A stretch of 64,000 nucleotides of DNA from Rossellomorea arthrocnemi (GCF_904424705.1 NZ_CAJGBF010000011.1:1-64000); one strand, 5' to 3'. Shown: positions 18,782 to 27,268, counted from the first letter of the stretch. A program made the numbers and translations. Notes: a model not told the origin generated them from the letters alone.

Positions 18782-19126
18782 TTATAATTCCTCCGTATCA
18801 ATAATGTTTTGTGTACCTTTACGCCAGTTACCAAGTTGTGACTTATACTGTAATTTGGTTAAGATTAATCGATCTATATACATGTGGTATTTTTCTATAC
18901 GATAAAAAGCTAGAAGAAGGGTAACTGTTAGGGTAGGTAGAGCCGAAACAATTGCAGCAATTACTGCAACAATCCAATTTGTTCCAAAAAGTGAAAATAC
19001 AAACGGTAAATACCAATAGAGAATTATTCCTCCAACAATTAAATAGATCAGCTGTCGTTTGCTTATTATTCCTAGTAATTCTTTCTGTTCACTCTGCATA
19101 TCTACAGGGACCATTACTTTCCTCAT
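18782..19126 (-). CDS. PrgI family T4SS membrane protein (VirB3-like)
   Basis: A 114-residue protein with the PrgI layout: a short N-terminal segment with MVPVDM, two closely spaced transmembrane segments (about 25-45 and 50-75) and a hydrophilic C-terminal part. PrgI/VirB3 proteins sit next to VirB4 and anchor it to the inner membrane. GAGGTG precedes the ATG by five bases and the stop is three bases before the next gene, so it is in the same operon. A strong terminator separates it from the pilin gene upstream. Confidence 0.8.
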   Translation of the reverse strand: MRKVMVPVDMQSEQKELLGIISKRQLIYLIVGGIILYWYLPFVFSLFGTNWIVAVIAAIVSALPTLTVTLLLAFYRIEKYHMYIDRLILTKLQYKSQLGNWRKGTQNIIDTEEL

Positions 19127-19169
19127 GTTTGCACCTCGTTTAAAATAGTAAATCCATAGAGTCTTAGAT

Positions 19170-19197
19170 AAAAAACTTCCCCTCTTGTGGAGGGGAA
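19170..19197 (-). terminator. Intra-operon terminator between pilin and PrgI genes
   Basis: In the minus direction TTCCCCTC-CACAA-GAGGGGAA is followed by GTTTTTT. It is a textbook intrinsic terminator placed after the pilin gene, so most transcripts should stop here and downstream T4SS genes would need read-through. Confidence 0.8.
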
Positions 19198-19213
19198 ATC
19201 ATTGAATATTCAC

Positions 19214-19594
19214 TTAAGCTCCTAATCCAGAAACCCATCCTACGATGTCATATGCTTTCACAATTACGAAAACTCCGATAGCTGTACTCACTAGGCAAGC
19301 GATACCTTGTCCACGTTTTTGAGGATTACCAGCAGAAGCTTGAAGGATCATAGCACCAACAACTAACCAGAAAATACTCCACAAACCCGCAATTCCCATT
19401 ACTAAATAGACGATTTGTTTCAAGTCTTTTGTAAGATCCGCATTTCCTGCATCCCCGGTGATTCCCGCACCTTTCTTAAACTCTGTTACACCTGTGCTTG
19501 CGTGAGCAGTAGACGGATCAACCATGTCAATTACTCCGTTAGCTGCAAATAAGCCAAATACTACTAAAAAACTCATTAAGATTACCTTTTTCAT
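19214..19594 (-). CDS. VirB2/TrbC-like pilin subunit
   Basis: A 126-residue protein with a signal peptide (MKKVILMSFLVVFGLFAANG, likely cleaved after AHA near residue 32) and two transmembrane segments (about 62-85 and 100-118) separated by a short loop containing NPQKRGQG. This is the VirB2/TrbC arrangement. It is the first gene of the transfer operon and is followed by a strong terminator, which would make its mRNA more abundant than that of the machinery genes, as expected for a pilin. GGAGGTG lies 11 bases upstream, slightly far. A class B leader and a promoter lie further upstream. Confidence 0.8.
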   Translation of the reverse strand: MKKVILMSFLVVFGLFAANGVIDMVDPSTAHASTGVTEFKKGAGITGDAGNADLTKDLKQIVYLVMGIAGLWSIFWLVVGAMILQASAGNPQKRGQGIACLVSTAIGVFVIVKAYDIVGWVSGLGA

Positions 19595-19645
19595 TTGTGT
19601 AGGCGCACCTCCAATAGATTTTGGATTTTTCTAAGCCATAAAACC

Positions 19646-19727
19646 AAAAAAACCCACTAAAGGTACGAGAATAAGAGAATACAACTGTAGTATTCTAACT
19701 CATACGTTTAGTGGGTTTTTTCCCATT
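19646..19727 (-). promoter_or_regulatory. Class B leader attenuator of the T4SS operon
   Basis: In minus-strand RNA the order is AATGGGAAAAAACCCACTAA, an inner hairpin GAATAC...GTATTC, then TTTAGTGGGTTTTTTT. ACCCACTAAA pairs with TTTAGTGGGT to give a terminator, while the first TGGG can pair with the same CCCA. It lies between the promoter and the VirB2-like gene. Confidence 0.75.
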
Positions 19728-19744
19728 AGATTATTAAGTTTTAA

Positions 19745-19774
19745 TATATATAGTCTTGCTCGCTTACAAGACAA
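19745..19774 (-). promoter_or_regulatory. T4SS operon promoter with embedded inverted repeat
   Basis: TTGTCT (complement of 19769-19774) and TATATA (complement of 19745-19750) are 18 bases apart. The spacer and edges carry GTCTTG-TAAGCGAG-CAAGAC (19753-19772), a perfect 6-bp dyad that could be a repressor operator. Confidence 0.5.
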
Positions 19775-19889
19775 TTTTATACAATTAGCCGTTTAAAATC
19801 AATCTATTTTTCGATAATATTCGATTAATTATCAAAAGCAAATTAAAAATACAAGAAAAGGTTGTAACCTTTGAAGCATAATTTATACA

Positions 19890-19928
19890 AAAAAAAGAAT
19901 AGTCCCCCGATATAAGGATCCGAGGACT
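19890..19928 (-). terminator. Terminator of the primase-like gene
   Basis: In the minus direction AGTCCTCGG pairs imperfectly with CGGGGGACT, followed by ATTCTTTTTTTT. It lies 25 bases after the primase-like stop codon. Confidence 0.65.
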
Positions 19929-19952
19929 AAATTAGACTGAATTACAAATTGG

Positions 19953-21233
19953 CTAGAATAGCCTCTTTATTTGTGGTAATTTTCTTTGAAGTAATAGATC
20001 ATCGAGTCCAACTCCGTCTTTTTCACCATCCCAAAGGGCAATGTCCCCTGTAAGTCCTTCAGCTTTAAGTGCTTTAGCACATTCTTTTAAATGCTTTTGG
20101 ACATAAGGGTTGGATACAGCATCCATATCAAAGCATATGATCACTTTTTCTGCACCCATTTCTTTTAAAATAGGAAGTGCCAATCTCCAACTTCCTACCC
20201 CTGGTAAACCCAACATAGTTGTTCCTATTTCTTCTAATTCTTCTTGTTCAAACATTTCAACAATCTTATCGACAGCTATATCTTGCTTTAATGGCCCTTC
20301 ACCTAACCAAACTGTTTTAGTCTTTCTTACTTCACCTGTTTTCCAATTTTGCAATTCCTTGCTTGGAACTGATACATGGATAGGAGCAGGCTGACCTGAA
20401 CCAGTACCTTTAGGTTTATTAGCTGAAGATAACCAGAAATACCGCTTACCTTTCACTAATTTAACCCATCCTAAAATGTCATCATCATAATTAATAGTGA
20501 CAGTTTCTTTTAGTGAAAATTTTTTCTCAAGAATAATTTCTCCATCATAGGTAACTTGAACTAAATTTGGTTGCTGAATGACCCTTGCTCTTAAACCTTG
20601 TTTTCTTTTATTTATTTCAACATCATTAGGGGGATTATCGATTCTAATTTGAAATCCCTCAATTTCATTTCGAATATTTCGGAATGGCAGCATTATCCCT
20701 TCGGAACCCGCCAAGTTCCAAAAATCTCCGTACTTCCCCTTTGCTTGATAAAATCCTGGAATTCCAGTGAAGTCGGTAATACCCGTTGCATCACTTATAT
20801 CTTTTACGCGATTCCAAGCTTGTGATGGAAATGAACGATATCCTCTTATATATATTTGCTGATCAGCTAATTGGCGCTTTTCGCTTTTTAAATGATCATA
20901 ATGAGAATCCTCCATGATTGTACAATCAATTAGCGACTGATAGACCGTATTGAGGGCAGCAGGACTTAATTTCTTCTCGCTAACCTCTTGCTGAATATCT
21001 TGTTTATCAATTTTCATCTTTGATTCGCCTGATAACCAATGCAACCATGAGGGACATGCAGAGTTACTAGAAAATGGTCGTTCACTTTCAACTCGAATAC
21101 AAGCGACCACCTTACCATTTTCATGTACCATACATGCTCCTGCTTTATTACATATTGGACATGTTTCCCTCACCATTTCGAACCACTTAGGAATACTAGT
21201 TGCTCTCAGTGTCCCTCTCATTTTTTGTTTCAT
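19953..21233 (-). CDS. Primase-like protein with zinc finger and DUF3854/Toprim domain
   Basis: A 426-residue protein. The N-terminus has a CxxC...C type zinc-binding region (CPICNKAGACMVHENGKVVA, about 25-44), as in DNA primases. The C-terminal third looks like a DUF3854 Toprim-type domain: the Glu of WLGEGPLK (about 313) and the DxD of CFDMDAV (about 368) are the expected metal ligands, and the C-terminal WDGEKDGVGLDDLLL is typical. Such proteins prime plasmid replication or the transferred strand in recipients. It follows the DUF4258 gene by 25 bases in the same operon behind a class A leader. The middle region (about 130-290) is not recognised. Confidence 0.7.
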   Translation of the reverse strand: MKQKMRGTLRATSIPKWFEMVRETCPICNKAGACMVHENGKVVACIRVESERPFSSNSACPSWLHWLSGESKMKIDKQDIQQEVSEKKLSPAALNTVYQSLIDCTIMEDSHYDHLKSEKRQLADQQIYIRGYRSFPSQAWNRVKDISDATGITDFTGIPGFYQAKGKYGDFWNLAGSEGIMLPFRNIRNEIEGFQIRIDNPPNDVEINKRKQGLRARVIQQPNLVQVTYDGEIILEKKFSLKETVTINYDDDILGWVKLVKGKRYFWLSSANKPKGTGSGQPAPIHVSVPSKELQNWKTGEVRKTKTVWLGEGPLKQDIAVDKIVEMFEQEELEEIGTTMLGLPGVGSWRLALPILKEMGAEKVIICFDMDAVSNPYVQKHLKECAKALKAEGLTGDIALWDGEKDGVGLDDLLLQRKLPQIKRLF

Positions 21234-21258
21234 TGTCTAAACACCCTTTGTAAAATTT

Positions 21259-21600
21259 TTAGCCTATACAATCATTAAACCGGTTATGATCCGTTGGAGG
21301 CATAACCGTAACAACAGAATACTTTTGAGCACCCTCTTCTGATAGAACAACTACAATCGGATTGTTTGAAGCATCTTTTCCTGTAACCACATAATTAAAA
21401 GCCAGTCTTTCAATGGTATGATTGTAGCCAGTTTGTACTTCATGGATAAATCCTCTCATGATACAAGAAACAATATCAGAGCGATGATATCCTCTTTTTT
21501 TCATTCTTTGGTATGTGTGCTTACCTACTCGAATGTACCCTTGAGAGCCCATTAAGATTTTTTTGATTCCCCTTAACTTTCTTTCGTGTGCTTTATTCAT
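21259..21600 (-). CDS. DUF4258-like protein
   Basis: A 113-residue basic protein whose core (YQRMKKRGYHRSDIVSCIMRG, about 25-45, then VVVLSEEGA and VVTVMPP) matches the DUF4258 pattern, a small fold related to BrnT-type RNases. The His/Arg positions of the pattern are present, so weak RNase or RNA-binding activity is possible but unproven. No antitoxin-like partner is adjacent, which argues against a plain toxin-antitoxin pair. It is the first gene after class A leader A1 and is followed closely by the primase-like gene. Confidence 0.6.
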   Translation of the reverse strand: MNKAHERKLRGIKKILMGSQGYIRVGKHTYQRMKKRGYHRSDIVSCIMRGFIHEVQTGYNHTIERLAFNYVVTGKDASNNPIVVVLSEEGAQKYSVVTVMPPTDHNRFNDCIG

Positions 21601-21627
21601 GTACCTTCACCACCCCTCAGATAAAAT

Positions 21628-21744
21628 AAAAAAGCGGCTTCAGAAGATAGAATAGGACACAAGTATCCTAATTAACTATCGAACCAAAGTCCGCTTTATT
21701 TTAATAATTAACCGCTAACCAACACATGAAGGTTGCCTAAAGAA
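21628..21744 (-). promoter_or_regulatory. Class A leader RNA A1 (before DUF4258-primase genes)
   Basis: Minus-strand order: TTCTTTAGGCAACC, loop, GGTTAGCGGTTAATTATT, then AAAGCGGACTT...GAAGCCGCTTTTTT. AACC pairs with GGTT, and the second part is an intrinsic terminator with an inner AGGATAC...GTCCT hairpin. It shares sequence and fold with A2, A3 and A4. Confidence 0.7.
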
Positions 21745-21783
21745 AAAAAGTGAAAATTTATTAATTTCAATATATCACTTTTA
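21742..21783 (-). terminator. Terminator after the MinD-like gene
   Basis: In the minus direction AAAAGTGA pairs with TCACTTTT over a 22-base loop, followed by T residues. It closes the MinD-like operon and directly abuts leader A1. Confidence 0.5.
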
Positions 21784-21793
21784 CTTTTTGCTT

Positions 21794-23299
21794 TCAACGA
21801 GCGGTAATTAAAGTTTTTAACTTGGCGAACCATTTTGTCTTATATTCGTCAGCTTCAAATGAATTTCCTACAACATGCTGTGCTAATTGGGTATATGGTA
21901 ATTTAAGTTTCTCATAAATTTCTTTATGCTCGAGCAAAGGGACATTTTCATAATTATTTTTTGCTGCTTCAACGTTAAGAGATGGTATAGACGTTATTAA
22001 TGGAATTTCTAATTCTTTTGATAATCTTTCCATCTGACTAAAAGAATGTTGTCTATTAAATATTAGGTTAGCCGGTAATTTATATTTTTCTAACTGCTTG
22101 TGAATGTATTTTTTCCAAGCCGCAATTTGATGAAAAGAATCATCCACTAATACCCAAAGCTCATCTAAATGATCCAAGGTGTGTTCTGTATATGCTTCAA
22201 GTTCTCCAGTTGGCAAATCAATTAGTACTACATCAAAATACTTCACATTGTTAATATAATGATAAAGAATGTCTTGATCCCACTTAGATTCTATATCTTT
22301 ATCATCCAGTGGAATCCAATATACGCCATTATATGGCCATGAAATATTTTCAGAAGATGATTCCTCATTATGGAGAGCATTCGCATATGAGTTCCACCCT
22401 ACTGGAGTATTTGTGAAACGTTTTAAAATCGTTTTCATTATATGCTGCTCATTTAAACCCTCTAATGTAGCACATTGAACTCGATGTTTCCCTAAGAAAA
22501 TGGAAAAATTCATTGTGAATGTTGTAACGCCTATCCGTGGTATCGGGGACCAGATCCCAATAGTTTTATTCCGATCCCACTTAGCTCGACTAAACCCTCT
22601 TTTTCTAATCTCAATTGCTCTCTCGGATATTTTTAAGCTATTTTCATATTTTACAGATTTATTTTTCTGTCCGGGGTCGGAGTCCTCTTTAACTTGGTCA
22701 ATTGAATTTTCAACTTCATTATGTAGAGTTTTTTCCGAAATATCTTTTTTCCCCTCCTGGGCGGGCGGTGTTGAAACTGATTTACTCTTAATACCATCAG
22801 ATGAAGACACCAGCTGATTACTTTCTAAATTCTTAGATGCTTCAACTACACTATCTAATTTCTTAGTACCTTCATTTTTGGAAGTTTCTCCATGGGCCTC
22901 AGTCTGAACCAAAGGTATATTTGAAGGTTCTTGTTTGTTATTTTTTATTATGCCTCTTGTGTCTCGTGTTCGAATAGAAAGCTTAGCAGCTGGGAACCAA
23001 GACAATAATTGTTTTATATTATCAAATTGAGTTACTTGTCCATGAGAGAACTTATTCAAATCGATAGATTCTGAGGAGTAAAACACAATATTCGTTTCAA
23101 CATCGTAAAGAAGATTAATACTTTCAAGTGAATCAACAAGGATATAGCTTAACTCTTCATTTACTAGAAGGGTTTTAAACTCCACAAGGTCCTCAGCCAT
23201 TATAAATTGGGGATTCTCTAAGCTTTTATCAAGAGCTAATTTTATTTTAGAAACAAAGTCTGATTGAGTCTTATTTAGGTAAATTAATACTCTGGTCAT
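21794..23299 (-). CDS. MinD/ParA-like ATPase with N-terminal receiver-like domain
   Basis: A 501-residue protein. Residues 1-110 look like a receiver-type alpha/beta domain, as in CpaE. A Ser/Glu/Lys-rich linker (about 115-215) follows, then a MinD/ParA-like domain (about 235-480). The deviant Walker A is degraded: SPIPRIGVTTFT in place of KGGVGKTT-type, so nucleotide binding is uncertain. VVLIDLPTGEL fits Walker B and NLIFNRQHS the base-binding strand. Two similar proteins occur in the Tad locus (49.1 and 51.4 kb). It overlaps the HTH gene by 29 bases. Possible roles are localising the transfer apparatus or plasmid. Confidence 0.65.
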   Translation of the reverse strand: MTRVLIYLNKTQSDFVSKIKLALDKSLENPQFIMAEDLVEFKTLLVNEELSYILVDSLESINLLYDVETNIVFYSSESIDLNKFSHGQVTQFDNIKQLLSWFPAAKLSIRTRDTRGIIKNNKQEPSNIPLVQTEAHGETSKNEGTKKLDSVVEASKNLESNQLVSSSDGIKSKSVSTPPAQEGKKDISEKTLHNEVENSIDQVKEDSDPGQKNKSVKYENSLKISERAIEIRKRGFSRAKWDRNKTIGIWSPIPRIGVTTFTMNFSIFLGKHRVQCATLEGLNEQHIMKTILKRFTNTPVGWNSYANALHNEESSSENISWPYNGVYWIPLDDKDIESKWDQDILYHYINNVKYFDVVLIDLPTGELEAYTEHTLDHLDELWVLVDDSFHQIAAWKKYIHKQLEKYKLPANLIFNRQHSFSQMERLSKELEIPLITSIPSLNVEAAKNNYENVPLLEHKEIYEKLKLPYTQLAQHVVGNSFEADEYKTKWFAKLKTLITAR

Positions 23300-23546
23300 A
23301 GGCTCTATGCTCCGTTTCTAATCCCTTTAGATAATCATTAATTTTCATTGCTAATTTTTCTGTAAAAGGCTGCCGATAATTCTCAATTGCTACAAGATAA
23401 TTAGGGCTAATACCAATATCTCTTGCAAATTCATATTGTTTCTTATTACCTAGACGCTTTCTTAATACAATTAATTTCTCCACGTCAGTTAAGGCTTCAA
23501 CTTCACTTAGTTTAGTGATTTTTACATTTTCATCTACTGAGTACAT
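23271..23546 (-). CDS. Small XRE-type HTH DNA-binding protein
   Basis: A 91-residue protein with a Cro/CI-type helix-turn-helix in its middle: YEFARDIGISPNYLVAIENY (about 38-57) gives the two helices and turn, followed by a helical tail. It is the first gene of a two-gene unit with the MinD-like ATPase, and the genes overlap. HTH plus ParA/MinD-like ATPase could be a positioning or partition-like pair, or the HTH protein may be an autoregulator. A terminator in its leader and an extended -10 promoter lie upstream. Confidence 0.7.
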   Translation of the reverse strand: MYSVDENVKITKLSEVEALTDVEKLIVLRKRLGNKKQYEFARDIGISPNYLVAIENYRQPFTEKLAMKINDYLKGLETEHRAYDQSINLPK

Positions 23547-23612
23547 TTTAATAATTCATCCTTTCAACCCACAATTCATATATATCTTTTATTCGGAACC
23601 ATATCTAAGCAT

Positions 23613-23655
23613 AAAAAAAGCTCATACTTCTCCCTAACAAAAGGTAAGTATGAGC
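23613..23655 (-). terminator. Leader terminator of the HTH-MinD operon
   Basis: In the minus direction GCTCATACTT pairs with AAGTATGAGC, followed by seven T residues. It lies between the promoter and the HTH gene, so it is an attenuator; it lacks the class A and class B signatures. Confidence 0.65.
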
Positions 23656-23711
23656 ATTGATTTGCTTTATTAATATTTAATTTTGTAGAATCCTAAATCA
23701 GATTCATTTAA

Positions 23712-23722
23712 ATTATAGCATA
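23712..23722 (-). promoter_or_regulatory. Extended -10 promoter of the HTH-MinD operon
   Basis: The complement reads TATGCTATAAT, an extended -10 element identical to that at 33211-33221, about 165 bases upstream of the HTH gene. Confidence 0.5.
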
Positions 23723-23848
23723 TACTTTTTCGTAGGTGAACAAGCTAACATACTCATTTGGCGTCTAATATCAAGAACAATTAATAATTTCGTTGTAGAA
23801 TTTTATGGAATAATATATACTTATTGTATATTCACTTTATCTTTTTGA

Positions 23849-23961
23849 TTCTTTGCGACCACTTGTTGGTCAGCGGTTTATTATTAAATTTTAAAGCCTT
23901 TGGGCGTTTGTTGAAGACACTTTCAGTGTTTTTTTATAACAAACATCCAAAGGCTTTTTTT
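23849..23961 (+). promoter_or_regulatory. Class A leader RNA A2 (before rad52-dnaN-PRTRC operon)
   Basis: TTTGCGACC, loop, GGTCAGCGGTTTATTATT, then AAAGCCTTTGG...CCAAAGGCTTTTTTT. GACC pairs with GGTC. The terminator has an 11-bp outer stem, a second stem GTTTGTT/AACAAAC and an inner ACACT-TTC-AGTGT hairpin. Sequence similarity to A1, A3 and A4 is clear. Confidence 0.75.
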
Positions 23962-23997
23962 GTTTTTTAAACCTTAAAAGAAGGATGAGTGAGTACC

Positions 23998-24026
23998 GAG
24001 TAGAGATTTTCTACTCTATTTTTTTT
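23998..24026 (+). terminator. Second leader terminator before rad52-like gene
   Basis: GAGTAGA and TCTACTC form a 7-bp stem followed by TATTTTTTTT. It is the second intrinsic terminator in the same leader, 26 bases before the start codon. Confidence 0.65.
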
Positions 24027-24052
24027 AAAAAAACAAGGGAGAGTGTTTTGAC

Positions 24053-25072
24053 ATGGAAGAAAAAACAAATTGTAGTGATCCACAAGAATTAATGAAGAAA
24101 TTAAAAGAACCATTTGCACAGGAAGACATTGAATGGAGAGTTAGTCATTTAACTAAGAAGGACGGTAAACCTACCGCTATGGTCGTTGCCTACCTTCAGA
24201 ACAGAGCAATTCAAAACCGTTTAGATGAAGTCTTTAGCCCATTTGGATGGGAAAATGAATACCGAGAAATTCATAAAGGAATTATCTGTGGTATCTCCAT
24301 TTTCTTTAATGGTCAAAAGATCCCAAAATGGGATGGCTCTGATTTAACCAGTATTGAAGCAACTAAAGGTGGACTATCTGCTTCAATGAAACGGGCTGCA
24401 GTCCAGTGGGGAATCGGAAGGTACTTATATGATTTAGATGGTCAATGGGCCACGGTTAACCCTAACAGAAAAACATCTAATGATGTTTATGTGAATTCAA
24501 AAATGAAAGTCGGAAATAAGGACGAATGGGTAAAAGGGTATTTCACTCCCCCGCCACTTCCTGCATTTGCGACGCCTGATGGATATAGAAACAATCAGGG
24601 TCATAAGAATCCACATCGAGGTAAAAGTGAACAACAACCTGAAAATAAGCGTCCTCAAACAAATATGAATCAATCAAATAGCAATCCTTCAGGCTTTAAT
24701 AGAAAGGAAGCTATCCGAGATATTAATAAGCATGAGCGAGTAATTGGACTTGATCAAGCAGATAAGAAAATTCGTTTTGGTTTGTTCAAGAAATCAAATC
24801 CAGGTACTCAAACAACCAATTTCCAAGATGCTAGTGAAAAAGAGCTTGAAAATTATTACTATTCCTTACAACCTGTAAGTAACATAGTTTTAGTAGCTCA
24901 GAATAACGATATATCTTTACGGCATTTACTGGATATTTCACAAATTGTGATTAAAGAAGAAGTTAATGAGTTATTCAACCTATTCTTTAAATTGGATAAT
25001 GTATCTGTACAAGAAATAATCTCAATGATTAAAGCGGATGCTCAGCATTCTAGAAACCAACAAACAGCCTAA
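24053..25072 (+). CDS. Rad52/Rad22-like single-strand annealing protein
   Basis: A 339-residue protein. Residues about 10-140 match the Rad52/Rad22 annealing fold seen in phage and plasmid recombinases: VAYLQNRAIQNRLDEVFSPF, GWENEYREI, ISIFF, then SLSASMKRAAVQWGIGRYLY-like text (here GLSASMKRAAVQWGIGRYLY). The C-terminal half is low-complexity (Gln/Asn-rich, about 180-215) plus a helical tail. Such proteins anneal complementary strands during replication, recombination or establishment after conjugation. Start is supported by AAGGGAGAG. It is the first gene after leader A2 and is separated from dnaN by an intrinsic terminator. Confidence 0.8.
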   Translation: MEEKTNCSDPQELMKKLKEPFAQEDIEWRVSHLTKKDGKPTAMVVAYLQNRAIQNRLDEVFSPFGWENEYREIHKGIICGISIFFNGQKIPKWDGSDLTSIEATKGGLSASMKRAAVQWGIGRYLYDLDGQWATVNPNRKTSNDVYVNSKMKVGNKDEWVKGYFTPPPLPAFATPDGYRNNQGHKNPHRGKSEQQPENKRPQTNMNQSNSNPSGFNRKEAIRDINKHERVIGLDQADKKIRFGLFKKSNPGTQTTNFQDASEKELENYYYSLQPVSNIVLVAQNNDISLRHLLDISQIVIKEEVNELFNLFFKLDNVSVQEIISMIKADAQHSRNQQTA

Positions 25073-25083
25073 AGACAGAGAGT

Positions 25084-25122
25084 AAGCATGAAAAAGGGTT
25101 AATGCCCATTCATGCTTTTTTT
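25084..25122 (+). terminator. Intra-operon terminator between rad52-like gene and dnaN
   Basis: AAGCATGAA and TTCATGCTT form a 9-bp stem followed by a run of T residues. It lies between co-directional genes with no obvious promoter after it, so dnaN would need read-through. Confidence 0.7.
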
Positions 25123-25152
25123 ATTAATAAAAGACCTTGGGAGGAATTATAA

Positions 25153-26289
25153 ATGAATTTTGAAGTGAACAAAGATGTCATTGTTGAAGGATTTAAAAAG
25201 GTGTCAAAGGTGCTTAGTAATAACACCTCTATTCCCATTTTAGGAGGAATCTTGCTTGAAGCCAGCATGGAAGAACTTTGCTTAACAGCTTCTAACAGCA
25301 GCGAAACCATCCGACATTGTATTCCTGTAGATGGAGCGGACCTAAATGTGCTAGGAACCGGAAAAACGGTTATTCCAAAATCAGTTGTAGATATTGTCAA
25401 GAAGTGTAATAAAGAGATCCACTTTACCCTAGAAGGTTATTCATTAAATCTTATTAGTGGTAAAAAGGACTTTAACTTTAATTGTCTGGACCCGGAAGAA
25501 TATCCAAAACTACCTATGTATAAATTGGACCGGCCGACTTTCACACTCAAAGGCAATGAATTTCACGATATGATTAGAAAAACCGCTTACGCTGCCAGCA
25601 CTTCAGAAACTCGCCCTATTCTGCAAGGTGTATGCTTTGAATTGCAAGATGGCAATTGTCGAATGGTATGTACAGATTCTCACCGATTAGCGAGAGTCAA
25701 CCAAAAATCGGCCTCTGAAAAAGATGCGTTGAAAGTCGTTGTTCCCGCTAAATCTTTTGATAATGCAACAAAGGTATTTGATTTATCCCAGGATGTAGAC
25801 GTTTTTATTGAGAATCAAAACCATATTCTCTTTAGAAATCATGGAACCATGTTCTTGTCCCGCTTGTTAGATGGATCTTATCCAGATACAAGTAGGTTGA
25901 TTCCTGAAAGTCACAAATCTGTTATGACAATCAATAGAGCAGAGTTATTTGATAGCATTGATTCTCTTAAGGAGATTGCAAGTGCTTCTGATAGCAATAA
26001 TAGTAGTGGTGTTGTAAAGCTTCATGTGAATGGAGTAGCGACATTCACCACTGCAAGTAATCAAAGAGGTAAGGGTAAAATTGTTCTCCCATATGATCAT
26101 TTAGATGGGGATGATGATTTCACCATAAGTTTCAGTTGTAAGTATGCTCTGGATGCGCTGAAGACATTAGATAGTGATCTCGTTGAAATGAAGTTCCAAG
26201 GAGATATGCGTCCATTTCTCATTTGTCCTGTTGGAGAACATGAGGCATTAGAAGAACTGCAATTGATCTTACCTGTACGTACTTATTAA
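25153..26289 (+). CDS. dnaN: DNA polymerase III beta subunit (sliding clamp), plasmid copy
   Basis: A 378-residue protein of normal clamp length with three repeated domains of about 120 residues. Recognisable landmarks are NTSIPILGGILLEA (about 23-36), TSETRPILQGVCFE (about 152-165, start of domain two), CTDSHRLARV (about 174-183) and the C-terminal LILPVRTY, a close match to the usual LPVRTY ending that lines the partner-binding pocket. GGGAGG precedes the ATG. A clamp encoded outside the chromosome is unusual; beside a Rad52-like protein and a ubiquitin-type cassette it may favour plasmid replication or recombination. Confidence 0.95.
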   Translation: MNFEVNKDVIVEGFKKVSKVLSNNTSIPILGGILLEASMEELCLTASNSSETIRHCIPVDGADLNVLGTGKTVIPKSVVDIVKKCNKEIHFTLEGYSLNLISGKKDFNFNCLDPEEYPKLPMYKLDRPTFTLKGNEFHDMIRKTAYAASTSETRPILQGVCFELQDGNCRMVCTDSHRLARVNQKSASEKDALKVVVPAKSFDNATKVFDLSQDVDVFIENQNHILFRNHGTMFLSRLLDGSYPDTSRLIPESHKSVMTINRAELFDSIDSLKEIASASDSNNSSGVVKLHVNGVATFTTASNQRGKGKIVLPYDHLDGDDDFTISFSCKYALDALKTLDSDLVEMKFQGDMRPFLICPVGEHEALEELQLILPVRTY

Positions 26290-26302
26290 AAAATCTTGAG
26301 AG

Positions 26303-26340
26303 GAGAAGAGGCACTATTTAAGTGTTCTCTTCTTTTATTT
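26303..26340 (+). terminator. Terminator-like hairpin after dnaN
   Basis: AGAAGAGGCACT pairs with AGTGTTCTCTTCT with one mismatch, followed by TTTATTT. Another potential stop inside the same gene series. Confidence 0.55.
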
Positions 26341-26357
26341 AAAAGGAGCGTTTTTTT

Positions 26358-26702
26358 TTGAAATTTAATGGGGATCGCTTTTTAAAAAACCTTAAAAAGT
26401 ATGAAATTAATGAAAATAATAAAAGCGAATCAAGTAACGGAATGGCCAGGGTGTTAGAACATATGTGGATGCACTCCCATCCTTCTGACATTAACTTTGA
26501 AAGTTTCGACCTAATAGACATAGACTTAGCGATTGATGAGTTAGAGTCATTACCCTTGACATGGGATGAGGGTGGAGAACATTTTTTATGTGATCCCTCA
26601 AATGGATTAATGATAATTGACCAGCTTACTGACATAGCTTATGGGTTTGCTAAAACCAAAAATAAAATATTTCACCTAGAGGAAGATGATTTATTCCTTT
26701 AG
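26358..26702 (+). CDS. Unknown 114-residue protein in the PRTRC-like operon
   Basis: A small acidic protein with a basic N-terminus (about 1-16) and a largely helical body; notable stretches are EHMWMHSHPS and PLTWDEGGEHFL. No family is recognised. The TTG start is taken because AAAGGAG lies nine bases upstream. It stands between dnaN and another unknown gene ahead of the E2/JAMM/E1 genes, so it may be one of the unassigned small components of PRTRC-type cassettes, which carry several uncharacterised proteins. HSH here is not in a JAMM context. Confidence 0.5.
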   Translation: MKFNGDRFLKNLKKYEINENNKSESSNGMARVLEHMWMHSHPSDINFESFDLIDIDLAIDELESLPLTWDEGGEHFLCDPSNGLMIIDQLTDIAYGFAKTKNKIFHLEEDDLFL

Positions 26703-26722
26703 TAAATAGGAGGAATTTGAAT

Positions 26723-27268
26723 ATGGAAATGGATTGTTATGATTTTGACTCTTATCGAATCAGTCTCGATAACTTACGCATGCTCAAATTATTTCATGAT
26801 GAGGGTGTGGATGTTTCATCATTTCGCTCGTTTATGAGTCATGTTCATCATGGGTGCACTGAAACCTACGATATATTTAGCAAAGGAATTCAGATGCTTT
26901 TTGACTGCATATTTTATGACTATGATGACATACACCGAGATGACTTTCCTTATCCTGAATTAAAGGATAAATGTTCCGAAAACATAGTAATTATTAAAGA
27001 ACAATGCTTCCAAATTTTGATGGGGAGCGCACTTGCTAAAGATTTAGAGGAAAAAATAAAAAATGTAGAATTTATCCATTCAGAGGCTACACTCACACTT
27101 CTGGATGATCACTATTTGTTACTGGACATGACTTTCATGGGGATGGAACTAAGTGAAGTGATAGAAGCCCTAGTGAAGTTAAAAGAGGAATCAGAAGATT
27201 TAATTAACAAATTAAAGGAGTATGAAAATGATACTAAATGTGAAGCTGGATACTCAAAATCTGCATAG
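26723..27268 (+). CDS. Unknown 181-residue acidic protein in the PRTRC-like operon
   Basis: A strongly acidic protein with a tyrosine/aspartate-rich centre (YDYDDIHRDDFPYPELKD) and a helical C-terminal half ending in a coiled-coil-like segment (EALVKLKEESEDLINKLKEY). No known motif. ATG 26723 is nine bases after AGGAGG. Its 3' end overlaps the E2-like gene by 41 bases, a sign of coupled translation. The position directly before the E2 suggests a partner or substrate of the ubiquitin-like pathway, but this is inferred from context alone. Confidence 0.5.
   Translation: MEMDCYDFDSYRISLDNLRMLKLFHDEGVDVSSFRSFMSHVHHGCTETYDIFSKGIQMLFDCIFYDYDDIHRDDFPYPELKDKCSENIVIIKEQCFQILMGSALAKDLEEKIKNVEFIHSEATLTLLDDHYLLLDMTFMGMELSEVIEALVKLKEESEDLINKLKEYENDTKCEAGYSKSA

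Noticed and set aside
21259-21600. BrnT-BrnA type toxin-antitoxin pair
   Set aside because: The protein has a DUF4258-like pattern, but no BrnA-like antitoxin gene is adjacent; the next gene is primase-like.
9373-23546. Conjugative relaxase gene in the T4SS block
   Set aside because: No HUH, MOB or Rep_trans-type motif was found in any product here; the primase-like protein has a Toprim rather than a relaxase pattern.
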